Assembly: GCF_002797435.1 (NCBI RefSeq)
Contig: NZ_PGEN01000001.1
Span: 2,974,501 to 3,038,500, forward strand
DNA: 64,000 nt
Direction of reading: 5' to 3'
From: Sphingomonas koreensis
GTDB taxonomy: Bacteria > Pseudomonadota > Alphaproteobacteria > Sphingomonadales > Sphingomonadaceae
The notes below the pieces were generated by a model that made no database searches, was not told the DNA's origin, and was given only the letters and a program-made list of their open reading frames with translations. Shown one piece after another: positions 8,788 to 17,556 of this stretch. Within the stretch, counting starts at the first letter, position 1. Each line of letters begins with the position of its first letter. The position numbers were made by a program, and so were the translations under genes.

Positions 8788-9573
8788 ATGGATTTCGGTA
8801 TCCGGGACAAGGTTGCGTTCGTGTCGGGGGGGAGCAAGGGCATGGTGCGCGAGGCCGCGCTGATGCTTGCCGACGAAGGAGTGAAGGTGGCGATCGTCGC
8901 CCGCACGCAAGGGCCGATCGACGATACGGTCGCTCAGATCCGCAGCCGGGGCGGTACCGCGATGGGTTATTCCGCTGACCTGACGACACGCAGCGGCGTA
9001 CGCGACGCCGTAGCTGCGGTGCGTGCGCAATTCGGCGATCCGGACATCGCGATCAGCTGCGTCATGGAGAATATCGCCGGCGACTTCGACGATGTGAAGG
9101 ACGAGGATTTCGAACGCTTCTTCATCGTCTATGCGATGTCGGTGGTCTATCTGGCGCGCGAGGTCATTCCGGCGATGAAGACCAAGGGCTGGGGCCGGTT
9201 CGTCGCGGTCGGATCGGGTACCGCCAAGGAACCCGTCGGCAACATCCACCATATGCTCGCGAATACGACGCGGCCCGCTGCCGTCGGTTTCGTCAAGACG
9301 CTGTCGGACGAAGTGGCAAAGTACGGCATCACCTGCAACACTGTCGGGCCGGGCTGGATCGGCACCGCCAATATGTACGATTATCTCGAGAAGAAGATGG
9401 GCGTGACGCCCGACAAGGTCGGCGAATTCCTGCATGATCTGATTCCGGCGGGCCGCGTCGGCCGGCCGGAAGAGATCGCATCGACCATCGCCTATCTATG
9501 CTCCGACCTCGCCGGCTATATCAGCGGCAACTGGATCGGCGTGGACGGCGGCAAGCACAAGTCGTTGTTCTGA
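8788..9573 (+). CDS. atypical SDR lacking the Tyr-x-x-x-Lys active site
   Basis: 261 residues from ATG 8788, preceded by GGGAGAGAGGCG; the frame is open to 8710 without a ribosome site. Overall an SDR: VAFVSGGSKGM, DIAISCVMEN, NTVGPGWIG, ISGNWIGVDGGK. The glycine motif ends GMV instead of GxG, and the segment that should hold YxxxK reads LANTTRPAAVGF, with Ala at the Tyr and Arg at the Lys position. Either a divergent oxidoreductase using other residues or a non-redox SDR. Followed convergently by the Rieske genes 22 bases on. Confidence 0.82.
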   Translation: MDFGIRDKVAFVSGGSKGMVREAALMLADEGVKVAIVARTQGPIDDTVAQIRSRGGTAMGYSADLTTRSGVRDAVAAVRAQFGDPDIAISCVMENIAGDFDDVKDEDFERFFIVYAMSVVYLAREVIPAMKTKGWGRFVAVGSGTAKEPVGNIHHMLANTTRPAAVGFVKTLSDEVAKYGITCNTVGPGWIGTANMYDYLEKKMGVTPDKVGEFLHDLIPAGRVGRPEEIASTIAYLCSDLAGYISGNWIGVDGGKHKSLF

Positions 9574-9594
9574 CGGGGCGACGCGGTGGCCGGG

Positions 9595-10599
9595 CTATAG
9601 CTCGACCACCGCGCGGGTCGGTGTCGTGCCCTCGGGCGCTTCATAGAATTGTTCGCCCCATTTGCGCAGCGCCATATAGCCGGCGATGTCCTGTTTCGCG
9701 AACACCGGGCGCTGAACGAAGACCTGATGCCGCCAGATGCGCGCATCCTCCTCGAACAACTCGATCGTATGGTGCGCGAAATCACGTTTCGCCTGGGGCA
9801 TCACGTCGGGGGATGCGGGGTCGCGGGGCAGGAAATAGCTGACGCGAAGGTCCGACAAGGCATCGTCTACCGGCGTCGCAGTCAGGATCAGGCGATAGGG
9901 ATTGCGTCCCTCGAATGCGGCGAAGGACAATCCTGGGCCCATGTTCAGCGTATGCAGTGTCATTGCCACCTGCTTGGTCTTTGCCGATTTGAATCCCATG
10001 CGCGAGCGCCAGCGCGTGCCGGGCGTCTCGAACCACAGGAGCTCAGGGTCTTCCGGCGCGCCATGCGTGAAGCGGAAGTGCATCGAATCTGCCGCATTCT
10101 CCTGGATGAGCTGCGGGTGGATCGGCTCGGAGGGCTTGTCGACCACGGCTTGCGGATAGCAGGGATAATAGTCCGCCTCGCTTCCCGGCAGATCGAAATC
10201 GGCGAACAAGTCGGGTAGCTCCCAGCCCTCGCGCGGCGGTCCGCCGGCCGGATCGTGCCACATGAAGATCAACCCGTGCCGCTCGATGACGTGGCGGGTG
10301 CGCAACCTCGCGCCGGTCGGCTTGTCTTGATAAGGGATTTCGGCATTCCGGCCGTCTTTGTCCCACATCCAGCCATGATAGGGGCAGACGACGCAGCCAT
10401 TCTTCACCTTGCCGCCATAGCCGAGATGCGCACCCAGATGCTTGCAGTGCGCATCCATGACAGCGAGGTCGCCGGCCTGATCGCGAAACGCCACCATGTC
10501 GGCGCCGAAATAGCGCATCGGAACCACGCCGCCCGGGGCGATCTGCGCGCTCCAGCCGATCTGGAACCAGCCTGTCGGTTTCATGCTCAGTTTCAGCAT
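9595..10599 (-). CDS. Rieske non-heme iron monooxygenase, KshA-like (copy A)
   Basis: 334 residues from ATG 10599 (GAAGGAC ribosome site). Rieske cluster ligands C52-x-H54 and C72-x2-H75 (HCKHLGAHLG ... CPYHGW) and the mononuclear iron site EN-AADSMHFRFTHG with H174 and H179 are all present. The IPYQDKP and GLIFMWHDP segments resemble the oxygenase of 3-ketosteroid 9-alpha-hydroxylase and related cholesterol desaturase-type enzymes. It needs a separate reductase, which is not in this window. It lies 25 bases downstream of a close paralogue in the same orientation. The substrate is probably an alicyclic ring compound. Confidence 0.9.
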   Translation of the reverse strand: MLKLSMKPTGWFQIGWSAQIAPGGVVPMRYFGADMVAFRDQAGDLAVMDAHCKHLGAHLGYGGKVKNGCVVCPYHGWMWDKDGRNAEIPYQDKPTGARLRTRHVIERHGLIFMWHDPAGGPPREGWELPDLFADFDLPGSEADYYPCYPQAVVDKPSEPIHPQLIQENAADSMHFRFTHGAPEDPELLWFETPGTRWRSRMGFKSAKTKQVAMTLHTLNMGPGLSFAAFEGRNPYRLILTATPVDDALSDLRVSYFLPRDPASPDVMPQAKRDFAHHTIELFEEDARIWRHQVFVQRPVFAKQDIAGYMALRKWGEQFYEAPEGTTPTRAVVEL

Positions 10600-10624
10600 C
10601 GATCGTCCTTCGGTGTTGCTGTCG

Positions 10625-11635
10625 TCAAAGGGTCTCGACAAAGGGGGTCGGCGAATTGCCAGCCTCGCCTTCGTAGAAGCGTTCGCTCCAGTTGCGCAGC
10701 ATCGTGTAGCCCTTGATATCCTGCTGGGCGTAGACGGGGCGCTGGACGAAAATCTGATGCCGCCAGATGCGGGCATCCTCTTCGAACAACTCTGCGGTAT
10801 GGGCGGCGAAGTCGCGCAACTTGAGCGGCATCGTGTCGGGCGATGCCGGATCGCGGGGCAGAAAGTAGCTGACCCGGAAATGGGCCGTTTCGTCGTCGAT
10901 CGGCGTCGCGGTGAGGATCAGTCGATAATGGACATTGTCGCCGTCGAAAAAAGTGAATGAGAGGCCGACATTGGGTTTGATGCCCCGGTTGAACAGGGCG
11001 AACTCGCCGGTCTTCGGCGACTTGAACGCCATGGTGCTGCGCAGGCGGTTGCCCTCGATCCGGCAGTCGGTGAGCTGCGGATATTCCGGCGCACCATGAG
11101 TGAACACGAAGTGCACCGAGTCCGCCGTGTTCTCCATCATCAGTTGCGGATGGATATGCTCGCCCGGACGATCGACCACCGCTTGCGGGTAGCAGGGATA
11201 ATAGTCAGCCTCGTTCGCGACGCCCTCAGGAAAATCGGCGAACAGGTCGGGCAATTCCCACCCGTCGCGCGGCCCCTCGCCGCTCGGATCGTGCCAAAGG
11301 AAAATCAGCCCGTGACGTTCGATCGCCGACCATTTGCGCAGCTTCGCTCCGGTCGGCTTGTCCTGATAGGGGATATTGGCATTGCTGCCGTCCTCGCGCC
11401 ACGCCCAGCCATGATAGGGGCATATGATGCAATCCCCGCGAACCTTGCCACCATGCCCGAGATGAGCGCCCAGATGTTTGCAATGCGCATCCAGCACGCT
11501 CAGGCGGCCGTCAGCGCTGCGAAAGGCGACGAGGTCATGCGAGAAATAACGCAGGGGCACGGCTTGACCGGGAGCAATTTCACCGGACCATCCGATCTGG
11601 AACCAACCGGTGGGCTTCATGTTGAGCTTGAGCAT
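10625..11635 (-). CDS. Rieske non-heme iron monooxygenase, KshA-like (copy B)
   Basis: 336 residues from ATG 11635. Same plan as its downstream neighbour: Rieske ligands C52, H54, C72, H75, and iron ligands in EN-TADSVHFVFTHG (H175, H180). The two proteins share identical openings (MLK.NMKPTGWFQIGW) and many blocks along the full length, so they arose by tandem duplication, yet the substrate pocket after the iron site differs (LTDCRIEGNRLRST against LLWFETPGTRWRSR). It is the first gene of a two-gene operon whose promoter region is shared with a divergent MarR-type regulator. Confidence 0.9.
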   Translation of the reverse strand: MLKLNMKPTGWFQIGWSGEIAPGQAVPLRYFSHDLVAFRSADGRLSVLDAHCKHLGAHLGHGGKVRGDCIICPYHGWAWREDGSNANIPYQDKPTGAKLRKWSAIERHGLIFLWHDPSGEGPRDGWELPDLFADFPEGVANEADYYPCYPQAVVDRPGEHIHPQLMMENTADSVHFVFTHGAPEYPQLTDCRIEGNRLRSTMAFKSPKTGEFALFNRGIKPNVGLSFTFFDGDNVHYRLILTATPIDDETAHFRVSYFLPRDPASPDTMPLKLRDFAAHTAELFEEDARIWRHQIFVQRPVYAQQDIKGYTMLRNWSERFYEGEAGNSPTPFVETL

Positions 11636-11643
11636 CGCGGCCT

Positions 11644-11664
11644 CGATTTAATTCGAAAATCGAA
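11644..11664. promoter_or_regulatory. candidate MarR operator between Rieske operon and regulator
   Basis: Two overlapping dyads lie just upstream of the Rieske start: CGATTT (11644-11649) with AAATCG (11657-11662), and TTCGA-AAA-TCGAA, a perfect 13-base inverted repeat at 11652-11664. The AT-rich palindrome is in the divergent region between a catabolic operon and a MarR gene, the usual place and form of a MarR operator. Binding is inferred, not shown. Confidence 0.5.
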
Positions 11665-11754
11665 ATATCATGCGCGATGCGCGGTTTCACCTCTGCGTGC
11701 CGATCCACCATATATGCGATGGCGGCGGCCGGAGGGATCGGGCAGCGTGACCGG

Positions 11755-12246
11755 ATGAGCGAGGACCTGCCCAAGACTGTCGCGCATTTGCAGGCCCGGC
11801 TTCCATCGGGTCCGATCGGGCGATTGCTGGCGTCGATCGGCAATCTGTCGACCTCGTTGGGCGCGATCCATGCCCGCTTCGCCCAGGACCATGGCCTCGG
11901 GCCTCGCGGGATCTGGATCATGAGCTGGATTTCGGAAGGTCAGGGCAATCCCGGCGCCATCGCCCGCGCGATGATCCTGCCGCCCAGCGTCATCTCGGGG
12001 GACCTCAACCGGCTGGTCGAGCAAGGACTGGTCGTCCGGCAACGGGGCGCAGCGGACGGCCGGCGGCTCGACTATAGCCTGACCGAAACGGGACAGGCAT
12101 TGCTGGCGAAAGCGCATGCCCGCTATGTCGCGATCCTCCAGGACAAGTTCGCCGAATATCCGCCCGACCAGATCGATGCGCTGCTGCGTATTCTCTTCGA
12201 GATCAGCGGTCATGTCCGGTCGCATCTCGATGCCGCGGACGATTAA
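11755..12246 (+). CDS. MarR-family transcriptional regulator
   Basis: 163 residues from ATG 11755 (ATGs at 11677 and 11719 lie further upstream without ribosome sites). Winged-helix features: GIWIMSWISEGQGNPGAIARAMILPPSVISGDLNRLVEQGLVVRQ holds the recognition helix and is followed by the wing GAADGRRLDYSLTETG. MarR proteins usually repress adjacent catabolic genes and are released by an aromatic, phenolic or CoA-thioester ligand. Divergent from the Rieske pair, so it most likely controls them. Its last four bases overlap the convergent oxidoreductase gene. Confidence 0.88.
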   Translation: MSEDLPKTVAHLQARLPSGPIGRLLASIGNLSTSLGAIHARFAQDHGLGPRGIWIMSWISEGQGNPGAIARAMILPPSVISGDLNRLVEQGLVVRQRGAADGRRLDYSLTETGQALLAKAHARYVAILQDKFAEYPPDQIDALLRILFEISGHVRSHLDAADD

Positions 12247-13232
12247 AGGCGGATCAGCCGCTTACCGATCCCCGCACCCTGCAGCATGTTGAGATAGGCG
12301 GCGGGGGCCTGTTCCAGATGATCGATGATCGTTTCGCGATGCACAATCGTGCCGCTTGCAATGCCGTCCGCCAGTTCGGCGCGAGCAGGTTCGAACAGCT
12401 CTGGGTGCTCGGCGGTTATGAACCCGCGCAATGTGAGCGCGCGATAGAGCAATGTCTTGAAGTGCCTGAGCGCCAATGGCGCCTCGTCATTATAGTGCGC
12501 CGCCAGTCCGCACAGCATGATCCGGCCGCCCTGCACCATGGCGAGCAACGCCGCATCGAGACTGGGACCGCCGACATTTTCGAACAGGATATCGATGCCG
12601 TTGGGTGCCGCCGCGGCGATCCGGCCCGCCAGATCGGGGTCGCGATGGTCGAGGCAGGCGTCAAACCCCAGTGTGTCGACGACATAGGCGCATTTGTCGG
12701 CGCCCCCGGCGGTGCCGACAACGCGCAGTCCGCGCGCCTTTCCAAGCTGGCCGACCACGCTTCCCACCGGGCCGCTGGCGGCCGAGACGAGCAGGGTTTC
12801 GCCCGCTGCAGGCTGAGCGAGGTGAAGCCCGACCCACGCGGTCATGCCCGAGCGGCCCAGCACCCCCAGCGCCAGCCGGGGCGGGTGGATCGCCGGGGAA
12901 ATCACTTCGGCACGAGCGGCGGCAAGGCTTTGCACCGCTTGCCAACGTCCGATGGCCAGCACGGTATCGCCCACGGCATAGCCCGGCGCTCGCGATGAAA
13001 TGACTTCGCCTACGATCCGGCCATGGATGGTACCGTCCGCCCATTCCGGAACTTCGCCCGCCCAGCTGCGCATCGCCCGCGCCAGATAGGGGTCGAGGGC
13101 GATGTATCGCGTACGGATGGTAATCTCGTTCTCGTCCGGCGCACGTGCCTCATCCGCGCCGAACGCGAAATCGTCCAGCGCCAGCGTTTCGCAGCGCCGA
13201 CGCATGCGCCAGAAGCCGTTACTGCCCTGCAT
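12243..13232 (-). CDS. zinc-independent MDR-family NADP-dependent oxidoreductase
   Basis: 329 residues from ATG 13232, with GGGAGGTGGCG just ahead; the longer frame to 13301 is not needed. Features of the leukotriene B4 12-hydroxydehydrogenase/YncB group: ALDPYLARAMR near residue 45, nucleotide-binding SAASGPVGSVVGQ, FENVGG and LRGFITAEH, with no zinc ligands. These enzymes reduce alpha,beta-unsaturated ketones or oxidise allylic alcohols with NADP(H). A role as an ene-reductase in the same catabolic cluster is plausible. Confidence 0.88.
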   Translation of the reverse strand: MQGSNGFWRMRRRCETLALDDFAFGADEARAPDENEITIRTRYIALDPYLARAMRSWAGEVPEWADGTIHGRIVGEVISSRAPGYAVGDTVLAIGRWQAVQSLAAARAEVISPAIHPPRLALGVLGRSGMTAWVGLHLAQPAAGETLLVSAASGPVGSVVGQLGKARGLRVVGTAGGADKCAYVVDTLGFDACLDHRDPDLAGRIAAAAPNGIDILFENVGGPSLDAALLAMVQGGRIMLCGLAAHYNDEAPLALRHFKTLLYRALTLRGFITAEHPELFEPARAELADGIASGTIVHRETIIDHLEQAPAAYLNMLQGAGIGKRLIRL

Positions 13233-13393
13233 CGCCACCTCCCGCCCGGGACTTAACGCATCGATGCCGCATCGCCAGCCGGCATGGCATAGAGCGCACA
13301 TACTTGCGCAATCGGCGCGCGACTTGAAACCTACACCTTGTCGGCTTTAGGGCTGTGAGCAACGTCGAGATACGCCCAGAGGAATTGGATTCC

Positions 13394-14566
13394 ATGCCAT
13401 CAGCCGTGATCGTCAGCGCAGCGCGCACCGCCGTCGCCACCGCCCGCAAGGGAACGCTCGCCAATACCAGCGCGGAGACATTGGCGCTGGCCGTGCTCAA
13501 GGAAGTCGTGGCGCGTTCGGGCGTCGCGCCGGACAGGGTAGACGATGTGATCCTTGCCGAATCGCTCTATGGCGGCGGTGCGGTCGCGCGGCATGCCGCT
13601 GTGGAGGCCGGCATGACAAAGGCCGGGGGGATGGCGCTCAACCGGCATTGCGCGGGGAGCCTGACTTCGGTCGGTCTTGCCGCAGCTCAGGTCATGTCGG
13701 GGATGGAAACATTCATCGTTGCGGGCGGGGTGATGTCGATCTCGACCGCGCCGAAGATGCAGCGCAGAGTGCCCGGTACGGAGGACGTCCAGGATTTCTG
13801 GATGCCGCCGACTCACCCGGACAGCCCGGAGGCACCCAATCTCGACATGTCGATCACGGTCGGCTGGAACACGGCCCGGGCGGCGGGGCTGACGCGCGAG
13901 GAACAGGATGCCTGGGCGGTCCGCTCGCACCAACGTGCGATTGCCGCGATCGACGCGGGATATTTCAACGAGCAGATCGTACCCGTCCAGGCATTGATGC
14001 CGGATGGCTCGACCGTGGAGTTCAAGGTCGATGAGCATCCCCGCCGCGATTCGACCATCGAGAAACTCGCCACGCTGAAAGTGCTGCATCCCGAAATCGA
14101 GGGCTTCTCGATTACCGCAGGCAATTCGAGCGGCGTCAATGATGCGGCATCGGCGATGATGGTGACCACCGACGCGGTTGCCGCGGCCCAAGGTCTCGGG
14201 GTGATGGCAAAGATTCGTGCCTGGACCTCGGTGGGCGTCGATCCGGCGAAGACCGGACTTGGCGTTCTCGATGTCATCCCCAAGCTGCTGTCGCGAGCCG
14301 GGGTGGATCAGTCCGACGTGGCGTTGTGGGAGATCAACGAGGCGTTCGCCTCGGTCCCGCTTGCGGCATCGCGGATGCTCGGCATTGATGACGAGATGAT
14401 CAATATCTCGGGTAGCGGATGCTCCATTGGCCATCCGGTCGCGGCGTCGGGCGGGCGGATGCTGATCACGCTGATCCATGATCTCAAGCGTCGCGGCGGG
14501 GGGCTCGGTGTCGCGGCGATGTGTGCCGGCGGCGGTCAGGCGGGCGCCGTCCTCATCGAGGTCTGA
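13394..14566 (+). CDS. thiolase (acetyl-CoA C-acyltransferase family)
   Basis: 390 residues from ATG 13394 (GAGGAATTGG ahead; an in-frame GTG at 13355 is an alternative). Nucleophile Cys in LNRHCAGSLTSVG, catalytic His in GSGCSIGHPVAASGG and second Cys in AAMCAGGGQAGA. A full catalytic set, so it should carry out thiolytic cleavage of 3-oxoacyl-CoA in beta-oxidation, unlike the Cys-less protein at 4922. Divergent from the oxidoreductase upstream and convergent with the class II aldolase gene, whose stop is adjacent. Confidence 0.9.
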   Translation: MPSAVIVSAARTAVATARKGTLANTSAETLALAVLKEVVARSGVAPDRVDDVILAESLYGGGAVARHAAVEAGMTKAGGMALNRHCAGSLTSVGLAAAQVMSGMETFIVAGGVMSISTAPKMQRRVPGTEDVQDFWMPPTHPDSPEAPNLDMSITVGWNTARAAGLTREEQDAWAVRSHQRAIAAIDAGYFNEQIVPVQALMPDGSTVEFKVDEHPRRDSTIEKLATLKVLHPEIEGFSITAGNSSGVNDAASAMMVTTDAVAAAQGLGVMAKIRAWTSVGVDPAKTGLGVLDVIPKLLSRAGVDQSDVALWEINEAFASVPLAASRMLGIDDEMINISGSGCSIGHPVAASGGRMLITLIHDLKRRGGGLGVAAMCAGGGQAGAVLIEV

Positions 14567-15310
14567 TCAGTCCCGGTACCGTGGATCGGCCCGGTCGAGC
14601 TGCCGCAGCAGCGCGGGCCATTCGCGACCGCCATCGGTCGAGACCTCCGCACTCCCCGTTTTCGGGGCGAATAGCTGCGCGGTGCGCTGCTGGCTTTCCG
14701 CGCTCGGCATGACCGGGGCGCCGCCCGCCAGCGCTGCTACCTGGATCTGGCACGCCGTCTCCAGCCGCTGCATCAGCAGGAACGCTTCCGGGATCGATCG
14801 GCCGACGGTCAGCAGTCCGTGATTGCGCAGGATCAGCGCGTCGTTGGCGCCGAGCGCAGCGATCAAACGGACCCGCTCGCCCTCGTCGATCGCCGGCCCT
14901 TCGAAATCATGATAGCCGGTGCGGCCGAGAAAGCGCAGCGCGGTCTGGCTGATCGGCATCAGCCCCTGCGGCATGCACGAAACCGCGACGCCCGCACGGG
15001 TGTGCGTATGAATGACCGCCTGCACATCGGGCCGGGCCGAATGCACTGCGCTGTGGATGACATAACCCGCCCGGTTTATCCCATAGTCCGTATCGCCCGC
15101 GTCGAGGACATTGCCCTCGATGTCGATCCGCACCAGTGAACTGGCGGTAATCTCTTCATACAGCAGCCCGAACGGGTTGATCAGCAGATCCTCGGTATCC
15201 GGGATGCGCGCCGTGATGTGATTGAAGATCAGATCCGTCATCCCGTAGCGCGCGATCAGGCGATAGCAGGCGGCAAGGGCGATCCGGGTGTCGCGTTCGA
15301 TCGGGTTCAT
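14567..15310 (-). CDS. class II aldolase/adducin-domain protein
   Basis: 247 residues from ATG 15310. Contains the class II aldolase fold with zinc ligands in VIHTHTRAGVAVS and the later His in LRNHGLLTVG, plus FNHITARIPD at the N-terminus. Family members are zinc-dependent aldolases or decarboxylases; many proteins annotated in catabolic clusters have unknown substrates. It could cleave a hydroxylated ring-derived intermediate. Divergent from the alcohol dehydrogenase with 99 bases between starts. Confidence 0.87.
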   Translation of the reverse strand: MNPIERDTRIALAACYRLIARYGMTDLIFNHITARIPDTEDLLINPFGLLYEEITASSLVRIDIEGNVLDAGDTDYGINRAGYVIHSAVHSARPDVQAVIHTHTRAGVAVSCMPQGLMPISQTALRFLGRTGYHDFEGPAIDEGERVRLIAALGANDALILRNHGLLTVGRSIPEAFLLMQRLETACQIQVAALAGGAPVMPSAESQQRTAQLFAPKTGSAEVSTDGGREWPALLRQLDRADPRYRD

Positions 15311-15409
15311 GCCCGATGTTTTGCGCCGATCCGCCCGAACCAACAATCGCGGATGGGATGCTTTCGTTTGAACCTTTCGCACGGGCATGGGCTGGGGCAA
15401 TTTCGGCGG

Positions 15410-16486
15410 ATGATCAGGATCTTTGGCGGGCCGACCCGCTATGTGCAGGGCCCAGGCGCCATCGGCGAACTCGGCACGCTTACGGAACGGCTGACAAAAC
15501 GGCCTTTGCTGGTGGTCGATGCCGATGTGCTGCCCTTCGTCGAGGCGCAACTCTCGACCGCCTTTGCCGGGCGTCCCAGTATCACGCTCGCCTTTCGCGG
15601 CGAGGTCACTCACGCCGCCATCGACCTGCTGGTCGAACAGGCGGGCGACGCGGATTGCGTGATCGGGATCGGCGGGGGCAAGGGACTCGATGCGGCCAAG
15701 GGGGTCGCATTCAAGCTGGGCCTCCCATTCATTGCCGTGCCGTCGATCGCGTCCAACGACTCGCCCACGGGCCGCTCGATGGCGATCTATAATGACGAGC
15801 ATGTGCTGGTCGCGATCGAGACGATCCCCGACAGTCCGTTGCTGGTCGTCACCGACACGCAATTGATCGCGAATGCGCCCGCACGCTTCCTGCGGACGGG
15901 CATGGGCGACGCGCTTGCCAAGAAGTTCGAGGCGGAGCGCGCGGTGGCCGATGGCGCGAGCAACTTCTTCGGAACACGCCAGTTGCGCACGGCATTGGCG
16001 ATTGCCGATGCCTGTTATCAGACGCTGCGCGAACATGGCGTAGCGGCGATGGCGGCAGCCGAACGGCATGAGCCCGATGAGGCGTTCGAAGCGGTGGTCG
16101 AGGCGAATGTTCTGATGGCGGGGCTCGCCTGGGAGAGCGGCGGCCTGTCCTACGCCCATGCTGTCGTACGCGGGCTGGTCAAGGCGCGTGGCGCGGCCAG
16201 CGCACCGCATGGCGACCATGTCGGCTATGCGACGCTGGTTCAGCTTGCCATCGAGGGGCGCGATGACGGGTTTATCCTCGACGTGATCGGCTTCAACCGA
16301 AGCGTCGGTCTGCCTGCCTCGTTGGCGGAGCTGGACATGGGATCCCCGACGCCGGATGAAATCGCCGAAATCGCGCGGTTGACGACAATCGGGCCCAAGG
16401 GCGGCCGCATCATCGTGAATGCTGGCCCCGGCCAGATCGCAGACGCCATCAAGCGGGTCGAGCAACTGGCGACCCGGGAATCGTGA
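15410..16486 (+). CDS. iron-containing (glycerol dehydrogenase-like) alcohol dehydrogenase
   Basis: 358 residues from ATG 15410. Type III dehydrogenase: NAD-binding loop GIGGGKGLDAAK, metal ligand Asp in TGMGDALAKKFEAE and His ligands in SYAHAV and HGDHVGYATL. The glycerol dehydrogenase branch is suggested by the IRIFGGPTRYVQGPGA opening and IASNDSPTGRS. It oxidises an alcohol with NAD. The frame runs upstream to 15218, but that stretch overlaps the divergent aldolase gene. The stop overlaps the GTG start of the next gene. Confidence 0.88.
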   Translation: MIRIFGGPTRYVQGPGAIGELGTLTERLTKRPLLVVDADVLPFVEAQLSTAFAGRPSITLAFRGEVTHAAIDLLVEQAGDADCVIGIGGGKGLDAAKGVAFKLGLPFIAVPSIASNDSPTGRSMAIYNDEHVLVAIETIPDSPLLVVTDTQLIANAPARFLRTGMGDALAKKFEAERAVADGASNFFGTRQLRTALAIADACYQTLREHGVAAMAAAERHEPDEAFEAVVEANVLMAGLAWESGGLSYAHAVVRGLVKARGAASAPHGDHVGYATLVQLAIEGRDDGFILDVIGFNRSVGLPASLAELDMGSPTPDEIAEIARLTTIGPKGGRIIVNAGPGQIADAIKRVEQLATRES

Positions 16487-17556
16487 CGGCATCGCTCTTT
16501 ACGCCGTTCACCCTTCGCGGCGTTTCGATGCGCAATCGCATTGGCGTGTCGCCCATGTGCCAATATTCCGCAACCGACGGGCTGGCGAACGCCTGGCACC
16601 TCACCCATCTGGCCAGCCGCGCGGTCGGTGGCGCAGGACTGGTGGTCACCGAAGCCGCCGCGGTAACCCCGGAAGGCCGGATCAGCCCGGCCGATCTTGG
16701 CCTATGGTCCGATCGGCACATGGAAGCGTTGCGGCCCGTTGCCGCCGCGCTTGCAGCCGCCGGCGCAATCCCTGGAATCCAGCTCGCCCATTCAGGACGC
16801 AAGGGCAGCACTCAGGTGCCATGGCTTGGCCGCGAGGCGGTGCCGCTCGAAGCAGGGGGCTGGAGGGCCGGGAGTGCGACCGCGGCGCCGTTCTCGGCCA
16901 GGTCAGCGCCAACCTATGCGCTCGATACCCCGGCTATTGCGGCGATCGTCGATGGCTTTGGCGCAGCCGCGCGCCGGGCCGTTGCTGCAGGATTCCGCTG
17001 GGTCGAATGCCATTTCGCGCACGGCTATCTGGTCCATTCCTTCCTGTCCCCGCTCGTCAATGACCGCACCGACGACTATGGCGGCAGCTTCGAGGGACGG
17101 GCGCAGCTGGCATTGGAGATCGTCCGGGCCGTCCGCGCCGCGGTGCCTGACGATGTCCCGGTCGTGGTGCGGCTGTCCTGCGTCGACTGGACTCCCGGCG
17201 GCTGGACACTCGACGAATCGGTTCGCCTTGGCCGGCTGCTCGGTGAAGCCGGAGCCGACCTGATCGATTGTTCGAGCGGGTCCGCGATACCCGGTGATGC
17301 CCCGCCGGACGGGCCGGCGGTCCAGCGGGATTTCGCGCGCGTCATTCGGGCCCGGACGGATATGCCGACCGCAGCGGTGGGCGGAATTGTAACGGCTGAG
17401 GAAGCCGAGGCGCTCGTCGCGAATGGGTCCGCCGATATCGTCCTGCTCGCGCGCGCCATGCTTCGCGATCCCTATTGGGCGCTGCATGCGGCCCGAGCCT
17501 TGGGCGAAACGCCGTCATGGCCGCCACAATATGCGCGCGCGATGGGGACCGGATGA
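16483..17556 (+). CDS. NADH:flavin oxidoreductase, old yellow enzyme (YqjM-like)
   Basis: 357 residues, GTG start at 16483 overlapping the preceding stop (GTGA). FMN/TIM-barrel ene-reductase: SPMCQYSATDG with Cys26 typical of the YqjM class, IQLAHSGRKGS, ECHFAHGYLVHSFLSPLVNDRTDDYGG, and GGIVTAEEAE. It reduces activated C=C bonds with NAD(P)H. In a ring-degradation cluster it would act on enone or dienoyl-CoA intermediates. Coupled at both ends to its neighbours. Confidence 0.92.
   Translation: MTASLFTPFTLRGVSMRNRIGVSPMCQYSATDGLANAWHLTHLASRAVGGAGLVVTEAAAVTPEGRISPADLGLWSDRHMEALRPVAAALAAAGAIPGIQLAHSGRKGSTQVPWLGREAVPLEAGGWRAGSATAAPFSARSAPTYALDTPAIAAIVDGFGAAARRAVAAGFRWVECHFAHGYLVHSFLSPLVNDRTDDYGGSFEGRAQLALEIVRAVRAAVPDDVPVVVRLSCVDWTPGGWTLDESVRLGRLLGEAGADLIDCSSGSAIPGDAPPDGPAVQRDFARVIRARTDMPTAAVGGIVTAEEAEALVANGSADIVLLARAMLRDPYWALHAARALGETPSWPPQYARAMGTG

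Noticed and set aside
15218..15409. longer N-terminus for the iron-type alcohol dehydrogenase
   Set aside because: The extension overlaps the divergent aldolase gene and is unlike the family opening.
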